From Succinivibrio dextrinosolvens DSM 3072 (GTDB lineage: Bacteria > Pseudomonadota > Gammaproteobacteria > Enterobacterales > Succinivibrionaceae): a stretch of 49,537 nucleotides of DNA. Positions 34,195 to 43,024 of the stretch are shown piece after piece. Each line of letters starts with the position of its first letter. The stretch's first letter is position 1. Made by a program: the position numbers and the translations under genes. The stretch spans positions 1 to 49,537 of the forward strand of contig NZ_FUXX01000015.1 in assembly GCF_900167015.1 (NCBI RefSeq). The letters run 5' to 3'. The notes under the pieces are model-generated. The model was given only the letters and a program-made list of their open reading frames with translations, was not told the origin of the DNA and did not search any database.

Positions 34195-34411
34195 AAAATC
34201 CTCAGATATCTTGTAACTTTTCTTTATCATATCCTAATCTATTAGAAAAAATAGTGTTTTGTGTAAAATAAATTAAATTGCACCATAAAGGAAAGAATCC
34301 TGAACTTTGAATAAGAGAACAGTGCTACTTCCTGTATAGTGCTAGAATTTCTCTTACGCGTTTGGTACCTGGTGCGGATTCAGGCCGATTTTTCTTACTA
34401 AGGAGTTTTCT

Positions 34412-34840
34412 ATGGTTGCTTATATCTGGCCGATTGCACTGATTGTTTTGTCCAACCTCTTTTATAACATCTGCGCTAAGTCTTTTCCTTCTGCATTAAA
34501 TCCTTTTGCTGCTCTGACAATAACTTATGTTGTTGCAGCTCTGGCTGCTCTGATTATGTATTTTCTGACCAAAGATGAGAAGTCAGGTTTATTGCTTGAG
34601 TATGCTAAAGCCAACTGGGTACCTTTTGTTTTCGGCCTGTGTCTTTTAGGTCTTGAGGCTGGATTTATCTATACCTATAAGTCAGGCTGGCCTATAAGTT
34701 CTGCTTATATTGTTACGAGCGCGTTCTTATCGATTCTGCTGATTGTAGTTGGTTTTCTTTTATATAAGGAGCCAATAAGCTGGAATAAGATAGTAGGTGT
34801 TGCCGTCTGTCTGCTGGGGCTGTGGATAATCAATAAGTAG
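34412..34840 (+). CDS. half-size EamA/DMT-family transporter
   Basis: A 142-aa membrane protein with five hydrophobic segments, equivalent to one EamA repeat (five helices) of the drug/metabolite transporter superfamily. It would act as a dimer. The substrate is unknown. AAGGAG lies 7-8 nt before the ATG. A short hairpin CCTG/CAGG (about 34369-34386), then TTTTTCTT, precedes the ribosome site and may be a leader element. The gene stands alone downstream of the divergently oriented trpE leader. Confidence 0.8.
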   Translation: MVAYIWPIALIVLSNLFYNICAKSFPSALNPFAALTITYVVAALAALIMYFLTKDEKSGLLLEYAKANWVPFVFGLCLLGLEAGFIYTYKSGWPISSAYIVTSAFLSILLIVVGFLLYKEPISWNKIVGVAVCLLGLWIINK

Positions 34841-34923
34841 AATGGTTATCTAATTCTCTGTTTTCTTAACAGGAATAAGTCACAAAGTCTGCTAAAATAC
34901 TCAGACTAGCTGAGGAGTAAAGC

Positions 34924-36105
34924 ATGGGCTCATATTTGAATACAGGATTTAGAGCCTTCGAATTCTCGTTGAATTCTGAAATCTATATTGATAAAAGTGA
35001 AATCATTTCATTACTGAATAGATTTCTAAATACAAGACAACGATATATATGTATCAGTCGACCTAGACGTTTTGGTAAATCTTTTACTGCTGAGATGCTT
35101 AGTGCTTATTACTCCAAAGGTGTGGACAGTTCTTTTCTGTTTGATAATCTGAGAATTTCAAAATCTGATTCCTATAAAAAACATCTAAACAAATACAATA
35201 CTATCTTTATTGATATGCAGCAGTTTTTGACCAATGCTGATAAAGATGTTTCTAAGATGCTGTCTAATCTGGAGTCTGAAATAAAAAATGAATTAAAGAC
35301 TCTTTACCCTGAACAGGATATTTCTGAGGAAAGAAAGCTTAATCAGATCTTATCTGATATATATAGCAAGGAAACAGAAAAACTTGGTAAAAGTAACGGT
35401 TTTGTCTTCATCATAGATGAATGGGACTGCATCATGAGAGAAAAGCAGACTGATGCAGACGGAATAAAGCTATATCTTGATTATTTACGAGCTTTATTTA
35501 AAGACCGCTCCTATGTATCTCTTGCCTATATGACAGGTATTCTTCCTATCAAGAAATACGGAACTCACAGTGCTCTTAATATGTTTAGAGAATTCTCTAT
35601 GACAGAGCCTGGTGAATATGCTCCTTTTGTTGGATTTACAGAGGAGGATGTTAAGGAGTTATGCAGTCAATTCAAAGCAGACTTTTCTTCAATGAAAAAA
35701 TGGTATGACGGTTATATTTTTGATAACGATCTGCACCTTTACAATCCTAATTCCGTAGTCGAGTCTCTTTTAAGAAAGAAGTTTTTAAGTTACTGGTCTC
35801 AGACTGAAACCTTTGAGAGCCTAAGCCGATATATGGATCTGAACGTGGAAGGTTTGCGTGACGGTATAGTTTCTCTTATTGCGGGTAATGAAATATTAGT
35901 AAATTCAGAAACATTTCAAAATGATATGACAACCTTTAACAATAGGGATGATGTTTTTACACTTCTGATTCATTTAGGTTATCTGGCCATAAATCCTGAT
36001 TCTAAGATTAGGGCTTTTGATAATGACAAATCATTATTAGTAGTCCATATTCCGAATAATGAAATAAGAAAGGAATTTAATAACATCATGAAGAACTGGA
36101 GTTAA
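34924..36105 (+). CDS. AAA-ATPase-like protein lacking the nuclease domain
   Basis: A 393-aa member of the same broad family as the gene at 29968-31587. Walker A is SRPRRFGKSFTAEML (near residue 43) and Walker B FVFIIDEWDCIM (near 160). The typical middle region with KWYDGYIFDNDLHLYNPNSV is present. It stops after NEIRKEFNNIMKNWS, where family members usually continue for another 130-150 residues with a PD-(D/E)XK nuclease. So this copy is truncated, or it is a natural ATPase-only form. GAGGAG precedes the ATG. The ISL3 element begins 47 nt after the stop and did not cause the truncation. Confidence 0.8.
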   Translation: MGSYLNTGFRAFEFSLNSEIYIDKSEIISLLNRFLNTRQRYICISRPRRFGKSFTAEMLSAYYSKGVDSSFLFDNLRISKSDSYKKHLNKYNTIFIDMQQFLTNADKDVSKMLSNLESEIKNELKTLYPEQDISEERKLNQILSDIYSKETEKLGKSNGFVFIIDEWDCIMREKQTDADGIKLYLDYLRALFKDRSYVSLAYMTGILPIKKYGTHSALNMFREFSMTEPGEYAPFVGFTEEDVKELCSQFKADFSSMKKWYDGYIFDNDLHLYNPNSVVESLLRKKFLSYWSQTETFESLSRYMDLNVEGLRDGIVSLIAGNEILVNSETFQNDMTTFNNRDDVFTLLIHLGYLAINPDSKIRAFDNDKSLLVVHIPNNEIRKEFNNIMKNWS

Positions 36106-36143
36106 TTAGCAGATATGTTTTTTTGATTATTTGCTTTATCAGA

Positions 36144-36151
36144 ATTAAATT
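36144..36151. repeat. target site duplication, left copy (ATTAAATT)
   Basis: The eight bases ATTAAATT abut the left inverted repeat of the ISL3 element; an identical copy follows the right repeat at 37590-37597. ISL3 elements are known to make 8-bp duplications. Confidence 0.9.
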
Positions 36152-36220
36152 GGTTCTTCAGTAAAACTGTGGCTTATGAAAAACTTCTAGTGAATATTAT
36201 CAAATAAATTAAACAAAAAA

Positions 36221-36274
36221 GGGCGTTTTCTCTTAAGATAAAAAAGCACAACAACACTTAAGAAGGAAACGCCC
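36221..36274 (+). promoter_or_regulatory. hairpin burying the transposase ribosome site
   Basis: GGGCGTTTTCTCTTAAG (36221-36237) pairs with CTTAAGAAGGAAACGCCC (36257-36274). The right arm contains the transposase ribosome site AAGGA and ends directly at the ATG. Transcripts entering from outside would fold and hide the start, a safeguard known in IS10 and IS200. On the minus strand the same stem is followed by six T and would act as a terminator. Confidence 0.7.
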
Positions 36275-37525
36275 ATGTCTTGTATTGTATCTGATTTTTT
36301 ATCTAAAAACTTCTTTCCTGGCTTCATGATTACAAATATTTCTTTTTCTGAAGTGTCTGACAGGGATATTACCATCCAGCTGGAACCTAAAGAACCTCCA
36401 GTATGTCCACACTGTGGGAGCCATAACGTGGTTGTCCATGAATATAGACAGAGAGTCATCAAAGAAGAAAAGCTGCTAGGCTGCTTCGTTACTCTTGTGA
36501 TCACCTACCGTACAATCAAATGCAATTACTGTGAGTGTAAATACGCTACAGAAGACATACCGTTCCTTTCCGATTCATTTAGAGTAACCAAAAGAGCAGA
36601 AGAATCTGTCATAGAGGATTTAGAGATGGCTGGCTCAATCAAGGATACCTCCAGGAGAACAGGATTGTCTTGGGATGTATGCAAGAATATTCATAAGAGA
36701 TATCTACAGAGTACCATTTCATTCTCTCTGGGAAGTTCTGAGTTTTTAGCCATTGACGAGTTTTCAATCAAGAAAGGACACAAGTACGGTACGGTTGTCG
36801 CAGACATAGTAACCAAACGTGTTATCTGGGTCTGTGAAGGCAAATCAAATACAGATGTCAGCCGATTCTTTGAACTGTGTGGAAAGATAGGCTGCCAGCA
36901 GATAAAGGCTGTAGCTATGGACCAGAACGCTGGCTTTGCATCGCTTGTAAGCAGATACTGCTCTAAGGCTCTTGTTGTATATGACTTGTTCCATATGGTC
37001 TACAACTTCGGCAGACTTGTCATCAGTGCCATAAGAATAAGACTTGCCAACTACTACAGAGACCATGGCGATGAGGCAGGATATCAGCTGCTTAAAGGTT
37101 CAAGATTCCTTCTGCTTACACGTAATTCTCGATTATCTGAAGAAAAGAAACTAAGACTTGATTCTATCCTCAGCTATTACAGTGAACTGAACAAGGCAAA
37201 TGAACTAAAGGAACTGTTACCAGAAGTATATGAAGCTAACTCTAAGGATGAAGCAGAACGATTATGGACTGAATGGGTAAGGCTGGCAATGTCCTCTGGT
37301 GTTGACGAGATTATGAAATTTGCTAAGAGTCAGAATGACCACTACAGAGATGGCATTACCAATGCGGGTATCTACCATATTAGGACAAGTGTACTGGAAG
37401 GTATAAACAATAAGATAAAGGTTCTAAAGCGTGTAGCCTATGGGTACAGAGATTTAGATTATTTCTTTTTAAGAATAAGAAGTGCATTCAGAGGAAAGTT
37501 TACTCCAATCGCGACGATTGGATAG
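36275..37525 (+). CDS. ISL3-family transposase
   Basis: A 416-aa DDE transposase. The N-terminal zinc-binding region has CPHCGSHNVVVHEYRQR and CNYCECKYA; an HTH-like segment follows (SIKDTSRRTGLSWDVCKNIH). The catalytic residues lie in LAIDEFSIKKGHKYGTVV, AMDQNAGFASLV and LEGINNKIKVLKRVAYGYRD. Length and motifs are complete, so the enzyme is probably active. Its expression should be limited by the hairpin just before the ATG. A strong hairpin terminator follows. Confidence 0.95.
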   Translation: MSCIVSDFLSKNFFPGFMITNISFSEVSDRDITIQLEPKEPPVCPHCGSHNVVVHEYRQRVIKEEKLLGCFVTLVITYRTIKCNYCECKYATEDIPFLSDSFRVTKRAEESVIEDLEMAGSIKDTSRRTGLSWDVCKNIHKRYLQSTISFSLGSSEFLAIDEFSIKKGHKYGTVVADIVTKRVIWVCEGKSNTDVSRFFELCGKIGCQQIKAVAMDQNAGFASLVSRYCSKALVVYDLFHMVYNFGRLVISAIRIRLANYYRDHGDEAGYQLLKGSRFLLLTRNSRLSEEKKLRLDSILSYYSELNKANELKELLPEVYEANSKDEAERLWTEWVRLAMSSGVDEIMKFAKSQNDHYRDGITNAGIYHIRTSVLEGINNKIKVLKRVAYGYRDLDYFFLRIRSAFRGKFTPIATIG

Positions 37526-37528
37526 AAG

Positions 37529-37568
37529 AAAGCCCTGATGAATTTTATTATATTCAAATCAGGGCTTT
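37529..37568 (+). terminator. hairpin terminator at the end of the ISL3 element
   Basis: AAAGCCCTGAT/ATCAGGGCTTT, 11 bp perfect, with an 18-nt AT-rich loop, ending directly at the right inverted repeat. It can stop transcripts in both directions at the IS border. Confidence 0.75.
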
Positions 37569-37589
37569 CCACAGATTCACGGATGAACC

Positions 37590-37597
37590 ATTAAATT
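37590..37597. repeat. target site duplication, right copy (ATTAAATT)
   Basis: Second copy of the 8-bp sequence flanking the ISL3 element, identical to 36144-36151. Confidence 0.9.
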
Positions 37598-37612
37598 TAC
37601 TAAGAAATTAAA

Positions 37613-37631
37613 GGGGGAGCAAAGCTCCCCC
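37613..37631 (-). terminator. asnS terminator
   Basis: GGGGGAGC-TTT-GCTCCCCC on the minus strand, followed by TTTAATTTC, 28 nt after the asnS stop. Confidence 0.88.
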
Positions 37632-37658
37632 GAATCTTGATTCAATCTGATGATTGAA

Positions 37659-39059
37659 TTAGAACTCAGCTGAACGTGGAGTACGTGGGAAAGGAATTAC
37701 GTCACGTACGTTACCAACACCAGTGATGTACACAATCAGACGCTCGAAGCCTAAGCCGAAGCCTGAGTGTGGAGCTGAACCGTAGCGGCGCAGATCTCTG
37801 TACCACCAGTAGTCTTTCTTGTTTAGACCAAGCTCATCCATACGTCTGTCCAGCTTCTCAAGATTGTCCTCACGCTGAGAACCACCGATGATCTCACCGA
37901 TACCTGGAGCTAAAACGTCCATAGCTGCAACAGTCTTGCCGTCGTCATTCTGCTTCATGTAGAAAGCCTTGATATCCTTTGGATAGTTCTTAACAACTAC
38001 AGGAGCCTTGAAGTGCTCTTCAGCAAGGTATCTCTCGTGCTCTGACTGAAGATCGATACCCCACTCAACAGGGTACTCAAACTTCTTGGTAGCCTTCTTT
38101 AGAATCTCGATTGCGTCAGTGTAATCAACCTGAGCAAAGTCTGATTTTACGAAGTTCTCAAGACGGGTAATTGCATCCTTATCAACACGCTGAGCGATAA
38201 AGTTCATGTCATCTGAACGAAGCTCTAGAACTGTCTTGAATACATGCTTTAGAAGGCCTTCTGCGGTCTTTGCACAGCCATTTAAATCTGTAAATGCCAT
38301 CTCTGGCTCAACCATCCAGAACTCAGCTAAGTGACGGGTGGTGTTTGAGTTTTCAGCTCTGAAGGTAGGACCGAAGGTGTATACCTTTGAGAAGGCACTT
38401 GCATAGGTCTCAACATTCAGCTGACCTGATACAGTCATGTAAGCGTGCTTGCCAAAGAAGTCCTTTGAGAAGTCAGCCTCGCCCTTGTCGTTCTTTGGAA
38501 CGTTGTTTAAATCGAAGTTGGTAACAGTGAACATCTCACCAGCACCTTCACAGTCTGATGCAGTGATAAGAGGTGTTGCTACCCACATGAAACCGTTCTG
38601 CTGGAAGTAGCTGTGAATTGCATAGGCAACGGTGTTGCGGATACGCATTACAGCACCCATCAGATTTGTACGAGGACGCAGGTGAGCATACTCACGCAGG
38701 TACTCTACAGTGTGACGCTTTGCTGACATAGGATAGGTATCAGGATCTTCAACGAAACCTGTTACGATAATCTTGTCGGCTAATACCTCGTAAGCCTGAC
38801 CTTTACCTTCAGAAGCCTTTAAGGTACCTTCAACAACAACGGCACAGCCGGTGGTCAGTCTTAAAATATCTGACTCATAATTATCTAAAGTATTCTGAGC
38901 AATAACCTGAACGTTATCAAAACCAGAACCATCGTTAACAGCAAGGAATGAAAAACCTGCCTTTGAATCACGACGGGTACGAATCCAGCCTGCAAGAGTT
39001 ACTTTTTCTCCGATAGCAACTTTTCCTGCAAGGATTTCTTTTGTACTTAAAAGACTCAT
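37659..39059 (-). CDS. asnS: asparaginyl-tRNA synthetase
   Basis: A 466-aa class IIb synthetase that charges tRNA-Asn. The N-terminal OB-fold anticodon domain ([20 protein letters not shown]) is followed by the catalytic core, with class II motif 2 in [21 protein letters not shown] and motif 3 in [15 protein letters not shown]. The length equals the E. coli enzyme. AGGA lies about 11 nt before the ATG. The next upstream gene on this strand ends 19 nt away, so it may share a transcript with the envelope-protein genes, although it also has a strong terminator of its own. Confidence 0.97.
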   Translation of the reverse strand: MSLLSTKEILAGKVAIGEKVTLAGWIRTRRDSKAGFSFLAVNDGSGFDNVQVIAQNTLDNYESDILRLTTGCAVVVEGTLKASEGKGQAYEVLADKIIVTGFVEDPDTYPMSAKRHTVEYLREYAHLRPRTNLMGAVMRIRNTVAYAIHSYFQQNGFMWVATPLITASDCEGAGEMFTVTNFDLNNVPKNDKGEADFSKDFFGKHAYMTVSGQLNVETYASAFSKVYTFGPTFRAENSNTTRHLAEFWMVEPEMAFTDLNGCAKTAEGLLKHVFKTVLELRSDDMNFIAQRVDKDAITRLENFVKSDFAQVDYTDAIEILKKATKKFEYPVEWGIDLQSEHERYLAEEHFKAPVVVKNYPKDIKAFYMKQNDDGKTVAAMDVLAPGIGEIIGGSQREDNLEKLDRRMDELGLNKKDYWWYRDLRRYGSAPHSGFGLGFERLIVYITGVGNVRDVIPFPRTPRSAEF

Positions 39060-39078
39060 AATATGAAAATCCTAATTA

Positions 39079-39612
39079 TTATTTACTTGTTTTTAATGAA
39101 TTCATGTATTCAGGATCTAAGTGTCCTGCACGTGTCTTAACCAGGAACTGACCTCTTGGATGTTTGGTATCCTTGTTAACCAGTAAAGCAGGAAGCTTCT
39201 TGGTTTTGTTCTCATCCAGGAATCTCTTCAGTTCGTGAGCAACAGTTTCACCTGCAAAGCGGCTCTCGATTGGAAGAGTGGTCTCATCTGGCATAATCAG
39301 CATACCTTCAACGATGGTGATACCGTGTGTAGGAACAATATTGTCAACCTTTGCTACCACCTGTATACCTGTATTCTGTGCAATACGTGTTTTTGCATAG
39401 ATATAGAAGCTCTTGCCGGCAAGAATACCAAACAGCACAACAAAGAAATACTGAAGCCAAGGCTGCTGACCTGTAGCCTCCAGCACTCTGAAAGCAAGAA
39501 TGATACCGATACCGGTTACGAATCCATAGATGATACCGAAGATTAACTGTACAACAGCAATTCTTGGTTCGAAAGAATTCTTTCTGTAGTCTGCGTTAGT
39601 TAGCTGTGCCAT
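39079..39612 (-). CDS. membrane protein of unknown function
   Basis: A 177-aa protein with two membrane helices (about residues 18-42 and 52-68) and a soluble C-terminal part containing VPTHGITIVEGMLIMPDET. No family recognised. It overlaps the end of the upstream lipoprotein gene by 17 nt, which implies coupled translation and probably a shared role at the inner membrane/periplasm. AAGGTA precedes the ATG. Confidence 0.75.
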   Translation of the reverse strand: MAQLTNADYRKNSFEPRIAVVQLIFGIIYGFVTGIGIILAFRVLEATGQQPWLQYFFVVLFGILAGKSFYIYAKTRIAQNTGIQVVAKVDNIVPTHGITIVEGMLIMPDETTLPIESRFAGETVAHELKRFLDENKTKKLPALLVNKDTKHPRGQFLVKTRAGHLDPEYMNSLKTSK

Positions 39613-40069
39613 GGATTATACCTTTATAGTTTTTCTTGACGTTGAAAGCTGACTCAGCATGCTTGCTGTTCTCATCAACGATAATTTCAACAGTTGCATC
39701 AACCTGCAGCTGAAGCATTGGATTTGAAATCAGACTCTTCTTTGCAACAGCATAGGTCTTGTTTGCTGGAACAAAGGTCTGAAACTGCTTATCCTCAAGA
39801 TGCTGAATGAGGAACTCATTGTCATTTACATAATTAGCAGCTTCTCTGCCATTTAGTTTGATATTGATTTTTACCTTGTCAATTGGCATTGGTTCGGCAG
39901 ATGAGTGATGAACAGTGTAATCAACTAAAAAGCCTTCAACATTGTTTTTATTCTGAAACTCAACTGAGTTGATATTCAGAGTCATCTTACGAGCGCCCTC
40001 TGGAAGTGATGTACAGCCAGCTGCAAGCAGGGCAAGTGAACCTGCAACTGCGATAAGCATTTTTTTCAT
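39596..40069 (-). CDS. lipoprotein, possibly LEA14/WHy-like
   Basis: A 157-aa lipoprotein with signal MKKMLIAVAGSLALLAAGC and lipobox LAAGC. The mature part (LNINSVEFQNKNNVEGFLVDY, then VKINIKLNGREA) has the alternating pattern of the LEA14/WHy immunoglobulin-like fold; this is a tentative fold guess. The start is set at the ATG that begins the signal peptide; no good ribosome site is visible. It overlaps the following membrane protein gene by 17 nt. Confidence 0.72.
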   Translation of the reverse strand: MKKMLIAVAGSLALLAAGCTSLPEGARKMTLNINSVEFQNKNNVEGFLVDYTVHHSSAEPMPIDKVKINIKLNGREAANYVNDNEFLIQHLEDKQFQTFVPANKTYAVAKKSLISNPMLQLQVDATVEIIVDENSKHAESAFNVKKNYKGIIHGTAN

Positions 40070-40255
40070 AATCAATAATCAAAATAAACAAAAACTGATT
40101 GAACATTATACGCTTTGAGATGGGATTTTTTCAATTTTATTGAGGCTGGATATGATAAAAAAAGTTACAAATTTTCGTTTAATTATTAAGAGGATGAAGA
40201 AAAAAGACTGTTTTTAGAGCACTCAGCAGAGTAGAGAATTGAAGAAGGTAATTAA

Positions 40256-40284
40256 AAGCCTCAGGTAATTAGAGCCCGAGGCTT
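40256..40284 (-). terminator. terminator after the YajG-like gene
   Basis: AAGCCTC/GAGGCTT with a 15-nt loop, followed on the minus strand by TTTTAAT, 15 nt after the gene at 40299-40940. Confidence 0.75.
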
Positions 40285-40298
40285 AATTGAAAAGATGA

Positions 40299-40940
40299 TT
40301 ACTGAAGGTTTCTGAACTTTTCTAAAGCAAGATTGTAGATGTTTGCCAAAGACTGTTCAGTTGTTGTCTTGTAAAGAGTTCTGGTATCAGTCAGCACTTT
40401 TCTGGTCTGTCTGTTCTTAAGATTAAAGTGTTTCTGATTTCCCTGATTCTGGGTATATACATCAAGCTCGATATCGCTGTTGATGTTATCGTTGATTTTC
40501 TGAAGTCCGGCCCAGGTCCAGAACTGTTTGATGCTTACCGCCATAATGATGGTGTCGGTATCCTCAGCAGCGCTGTCGTGTACAACGGTATAGCCATCAT
40601 CGCTTAAAGCTCTCTCTAAAACCTCTCTTACAACCATGGTTACGGTCTTGTCACGTGGCAGCAGCATTGCTCCAGTCTGAGAACCAAAGCTGTTCTTTAA
40701 TCTTGCATAGGCACGTGATTTGTAATCAGGACTTAAAATCTCACCTGATGGCAGATTTGGCTGATTCTCATTGCCTACAAACAGACGGTTGTCGGTAACA
40801 TCTGCAATGCATACCTTTGGACCAGTACCATCTGAAACAACTTCAATAGGGGATTTTAAATCAGCAACATGCTCACCGTTAGAGCATGCGGTTACGAACA
40901 TCACAGCAAAAAGCTGCAGAAGAATTACTAGTTTTTTCAT
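40299..40940 (-). CDS. lipoprotein resembling the YajG family
   Basis: A 213-aa lipoprotein with signal MKKLVILLQLFAVMFVTAC and Cys19 as lipid anchor. The layout (a sugar-like DNR motif VCIADVTDNR, a middle VVREVLERALSDDGYTVV, and a late region of alternating strands) recalls E. coli YajG, an outer-membrane lipoprotein of unclear role. The similarity is by eye and weak. AAGGT lies 6 nt before the ATG. slyX ends 15 nt upstream, so the two are probably cotranscribed. Confidence 0.65.
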   Translation of the reverse strand: MKKLVILLQLFAVMFVTACSNGEHVADLKSPIEVVSDGTGPKVCIADVTDNRLFVGNENQPNLPSGEILSPDYKSRAYARLKNSFGSQTGAMLLPRDKTVTMVVREVLERALSDDGYTVVHDSAAEDTDTIIMAVSIKQFWTWAGLQKINDNINSDIELDVYTQNQGNQKHFNLKNRQTRKVLTDTRTLYKTTTEQSLANIYNLALEKFRNLQ

Positions 40941-40955
40941 ATCAATACCTTGAGA

Positions 40956-41165
40956 CTAATAATGAGGTGGCGGAACTTCATCCTTTTGAGAACGGGTCGC
41001 ATAAGGATCTCCAACCTTAGAATAAAGAACCTTAAACTGTCGCTCTAGTTTATCCATCTTGTCATATAAATCACTTAGTTCTTTTGACTGTCTTTCGATG
41101 ATATCCTCAAGCCAGGCAATCTTTTCCTCAAGTGAAATAATGTCGTTTCTGTTTTCTCTTACCAT
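40956..41165 (-). CDS. slyX: SlyX family protein
   Basis: A 69-aa, almost wholly coiled-coil protein (LEEKIAWLEDIIERQSKELS, then a heptad run) ending in the hallmark PPPHY tail. SlyX is widespread in proteobacteria; its function is not established. It is the first gene of a short minus-strand unit with the YajG-like lipoprotein and diverges from the Nudix gene. Confidence 0.9.
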   Translation of the reverse strand: MVRENRNDIISLEEKIAWLEDIIERQSKELSDLYDKMDKLERQFKVLYSKVGDPYATRSQKDEVPPPHY

Positions 41166-41233
41166 AAAAAAAATCCGTCACTTTTTTGATTTTTGAAATT
41201 ATAATCTTTTTAACAATTTTTTGGAGAATAAAA

Positions 41234-41764
41234 ATGTCAGCAACTGAATTAGTAGATATTGTTGATGAGGACAATAACATCATTAAAACTGTTACCCGTA
41301 AGGAAATGAGAAAAGATCAGCTGCCACACAGAGCCTCCTATATTGCGGTAATGGATCACAGTGGCAAGTTCCTGATTGAAATCAGAACTCTCTGCAAGGA
41401 TTATTCTCCTGGTACCTTTGATGCTGTTGTAGGTGGTGTCATGCAGCATGGTGAGGATGAAATTCTAAGTGCTAAAAGAGAACTTTTAGAAGAGATTGGT
41501 GTGGATGCGGATTTACCATCCTGTGAATTCCACAGTTTCGGTCCTCAAAAGATTATCTCTAAAAGCGGTATGCGCTATTTCTACGGTTATCTTTATCTTG
41601 CAATTACTGACAGTATCACTGTAAGACAGAAGAGTGAGGTTTCAGGAATTCTGTATCTGTCTGAAGAAGATGTTCTAAGACTTGCTGACTCAACTGCCTA
41701 TGATTCTGTTGTTGCCTTTAAGGAGATTGTAAAAAGGGCAAAAGAGCAGGGAATTATTAAGTAG
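41234..41764 (+). CDS. Nudix hydrolase (YfcD-like)
   Basis: A 176-aa hydrolase of nucleoside-diphosphate-linked compounds. The Nudix box is complete: GVMQHGEDEILSAKRELLEE followed by IGVD, matching Gx5Ex7REUxEExGU. The N-terminus VDIVDEDNNIIKTVTRKEMR and PHRASYIAVMD resemble E. coli YfcD and related isopentenyl-isomerase-like Nudix proteins. The start is the ATG with GGAG 7 nt upstream; a frame running 48 nt further up lacks a ribosome site. The actual substrate is unknown. Confidence 0.9.
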   Translation: MSATELVDIVDEDNNIIKTVTRKEMRKDQLPHRASYIAVMDHSGKFLIEIRTLCKDYSPGTFDAVVGGVMQHGEDEILSAKRELLEEIGVDADLPSCEFHSFGPQKIISKSGMRYFYGYLYLAITDSITVRQKSEVSGILYLSEEDVLRLADSTAYDSVVAFKEIVKRAKEQGIIK

Positions 41765-41792
41765 AATCTAAAAATTCTTTTATCGGATATGT

Positions 41793-41823
41793 AAAAAGGC
41801 TGAGATTTTATCCCAGCCTTTTT
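41793..41823. terminator. bidirectional terminator
   Basis: AAAAAGGCTG/CAGCCTTTTT with an 11-nt loop between the convergent Nudix and corA genes; T-runs are present on both strands. Confidence 0.9.
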
Positions 41824-41853
41824 CGTAGCTATATTATTAAAAGTACGTAAAAG

Positions 41854-42807
41854 CTACAGCCATCCTTTCTTTCTGAAGAAGAAATAGGTTATAGCAGCAG
41901 ACATGATCATAAGACCGATAGATAGTGGGTAACCCCAGTACCATTCAAGCTCAGGCATGAACTTGAAGTTCATTCCGTACACAGATGCAATCCAGGTAGG
42001 AGGCATGAAAACTACAGCCGCCACTGAGAAGATCTTGATGATGCTGTTCTGTTTCTGATTGGTATAGCCCATGGAAGCTTCCAGCTGGAAGTTAATCTTG
42101 TTAGAAATAAATGAGGTGTGAGGCAAAATAGACTCAATATCGGTTAAAACCTCATCAAGAATTCTAATCTGTCGATCTTCAAGTGAACTTCCGAAGGTCT
42201 TTCTGATGAATCTTAGAGCTCTTCTGGTATCGTGAAGCGCCTGCAGAATCTGGGAGTTCAACTCCTCCTGATTTACAAGCTCCTCCAGGGTTTCATCCAC
42301 GTGGAGTTCATCAGTTATCTGATCAGAAGTTTCTTCCAGAGTGCTGTATGCATCCTCGATCAAATCAGATAACTGATCTACCTTAAGCTCCTGAAGTTTA
42401 ACCAGGATATCTAAAGCAGAACGTATATCAACCTTATTATGTCTTATGTAGTAGCGAAGTAGTCTGACAATGGAAATATCATCTTCACGGAAAGAGATCA
42501 GAAGATTCTTTCTCATTGTGAAAGACATGTTCACACCATGAGTTTCGTTAGAAATTCTCTGTGGGAATAAGGAAAGAATATGTACACCGTCAGGACCGAC
42601 ACGGAAACGTGATGATGACTCAATGTCATCCATCTCGTCCTCTTCAGGGACATCTTCCACGAGTAAGGCTTCAAGCCAGCTACGCTCTTCCTCATCAGGC
42701 TGGTTAACATCCAGCCAGATAACATCTGAAGGCAGAGGCTCGGTTGTTTTAATTGGGACAATAGCTAGGGTATCGTCTTCTTCATTTAAAAGGCATGCTG
42801 AGATCAT
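41854..42807 (-). CDS. corA: CorA-family magnesium/divalent cation channel
   Basis: A 317-aa pentameric Mg(2+) channel. The acidic cytoplasmic funnel domain is rich in helices, and two C-terminal membrane helices flank the selectivity motif YGMN (SVYGMNFKFMPELEW). The start is the ATG with GGAG 7 nt upstream, giving the length of E. coli CorA (316). A frame extending to 42945 begins at TTG without a ribosome site and is rejected. A 217-nt spacer separates it from the upstream GntR gene, long enough for its own promoter and leader. Confidence 0.94.
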   Translation of the reverse strand: MISACLLNEEDDTLAIVPIKTTEPLPSDVIWLDVNQPDEEERSWLEALLVEDVPEEDEMDDIESSSRFRVGPDGVHILSLFPQRISNETHGVNMSFTMRKNLLISFREDDISIVRLLRYYIRHNKVDIRSALDILVKLQELKVDQLSDLIEDAYSTLEETSDQITDELHVDETLEELVNQEELNSQILQALHDTRRALRFIRKTFGSSLEDRQIRILDEVLTDIESILPHTSFISNKINFQLEASMGYTNQKQNSIIKIFSVAAVVFMPPTWIASVYGMNFKFMPELEWYWGYPLSIGLMIMSAAITYFFFRKKGWL

Positions 42808-43024
42808 CTGGATTCTCCGAAAAACAGCAGATGCTGTTTGGTTATTCGCACTAGCAGCATGGCATAAGGCTGTTTCTTTCAGCCCAAAGCTACCAATTGT
42901 TTTCCGTGTGTATTTTTTCACAAAAGAAAAAATTTTGCCACACAAAAAAACATAATATTTGAAATTTCTTTGTGTGGAATGATGACAGGCTTTTAAAGAC
43001 TAAGGATCCAGACTTTAGAAATAA

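Larger units (their letters stand above)
36152..37589 (+). mobile_element. complete ISL3-family insertion sequence (1438 bp)
   Basis: Ends are defined by imperfect inverted repeats: 36152-36172 (GGTTCTTCAGTAAAACTG...) and 37569-37589, which match at 17 of 21 positions. An 8-bp direct repeat ATTAAATT flanks both ends. A single transposase gene fills the element. Intact ends, intact gene and identical target copies point to recent insertion. It landed in the non-coding gap between the truncated AAA-ATPase gene and the asnS terminator. Confidence 0.92.

Noticed and set aside
34200-34300. TrpR operator in the trp promoters
   Set aside because: No palindrome like GTACTAGTT/AACTAGTAC was seen near either leader, so repression by TrpR is not supported from sequence.
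34300-34411. Riboswitch (guanidine type) before the EamA-like transporter
   Set aside because: No paired ACGR-loop hairpins or ykkC-type core could be found; only one short CCTG/CAGG hairpin is present.
36106-36151. IS insertion as cause of the truncated AAA-ATPase gene
   Set aside because: The target duplication places the insertion 39 nt beyond the stop codon.
42808-42945. N-terminal extension of CorA
   Set aside because: It starts at TTG without a ribosome site; the ATG at 42807 has GGAG and gives the normal family length.
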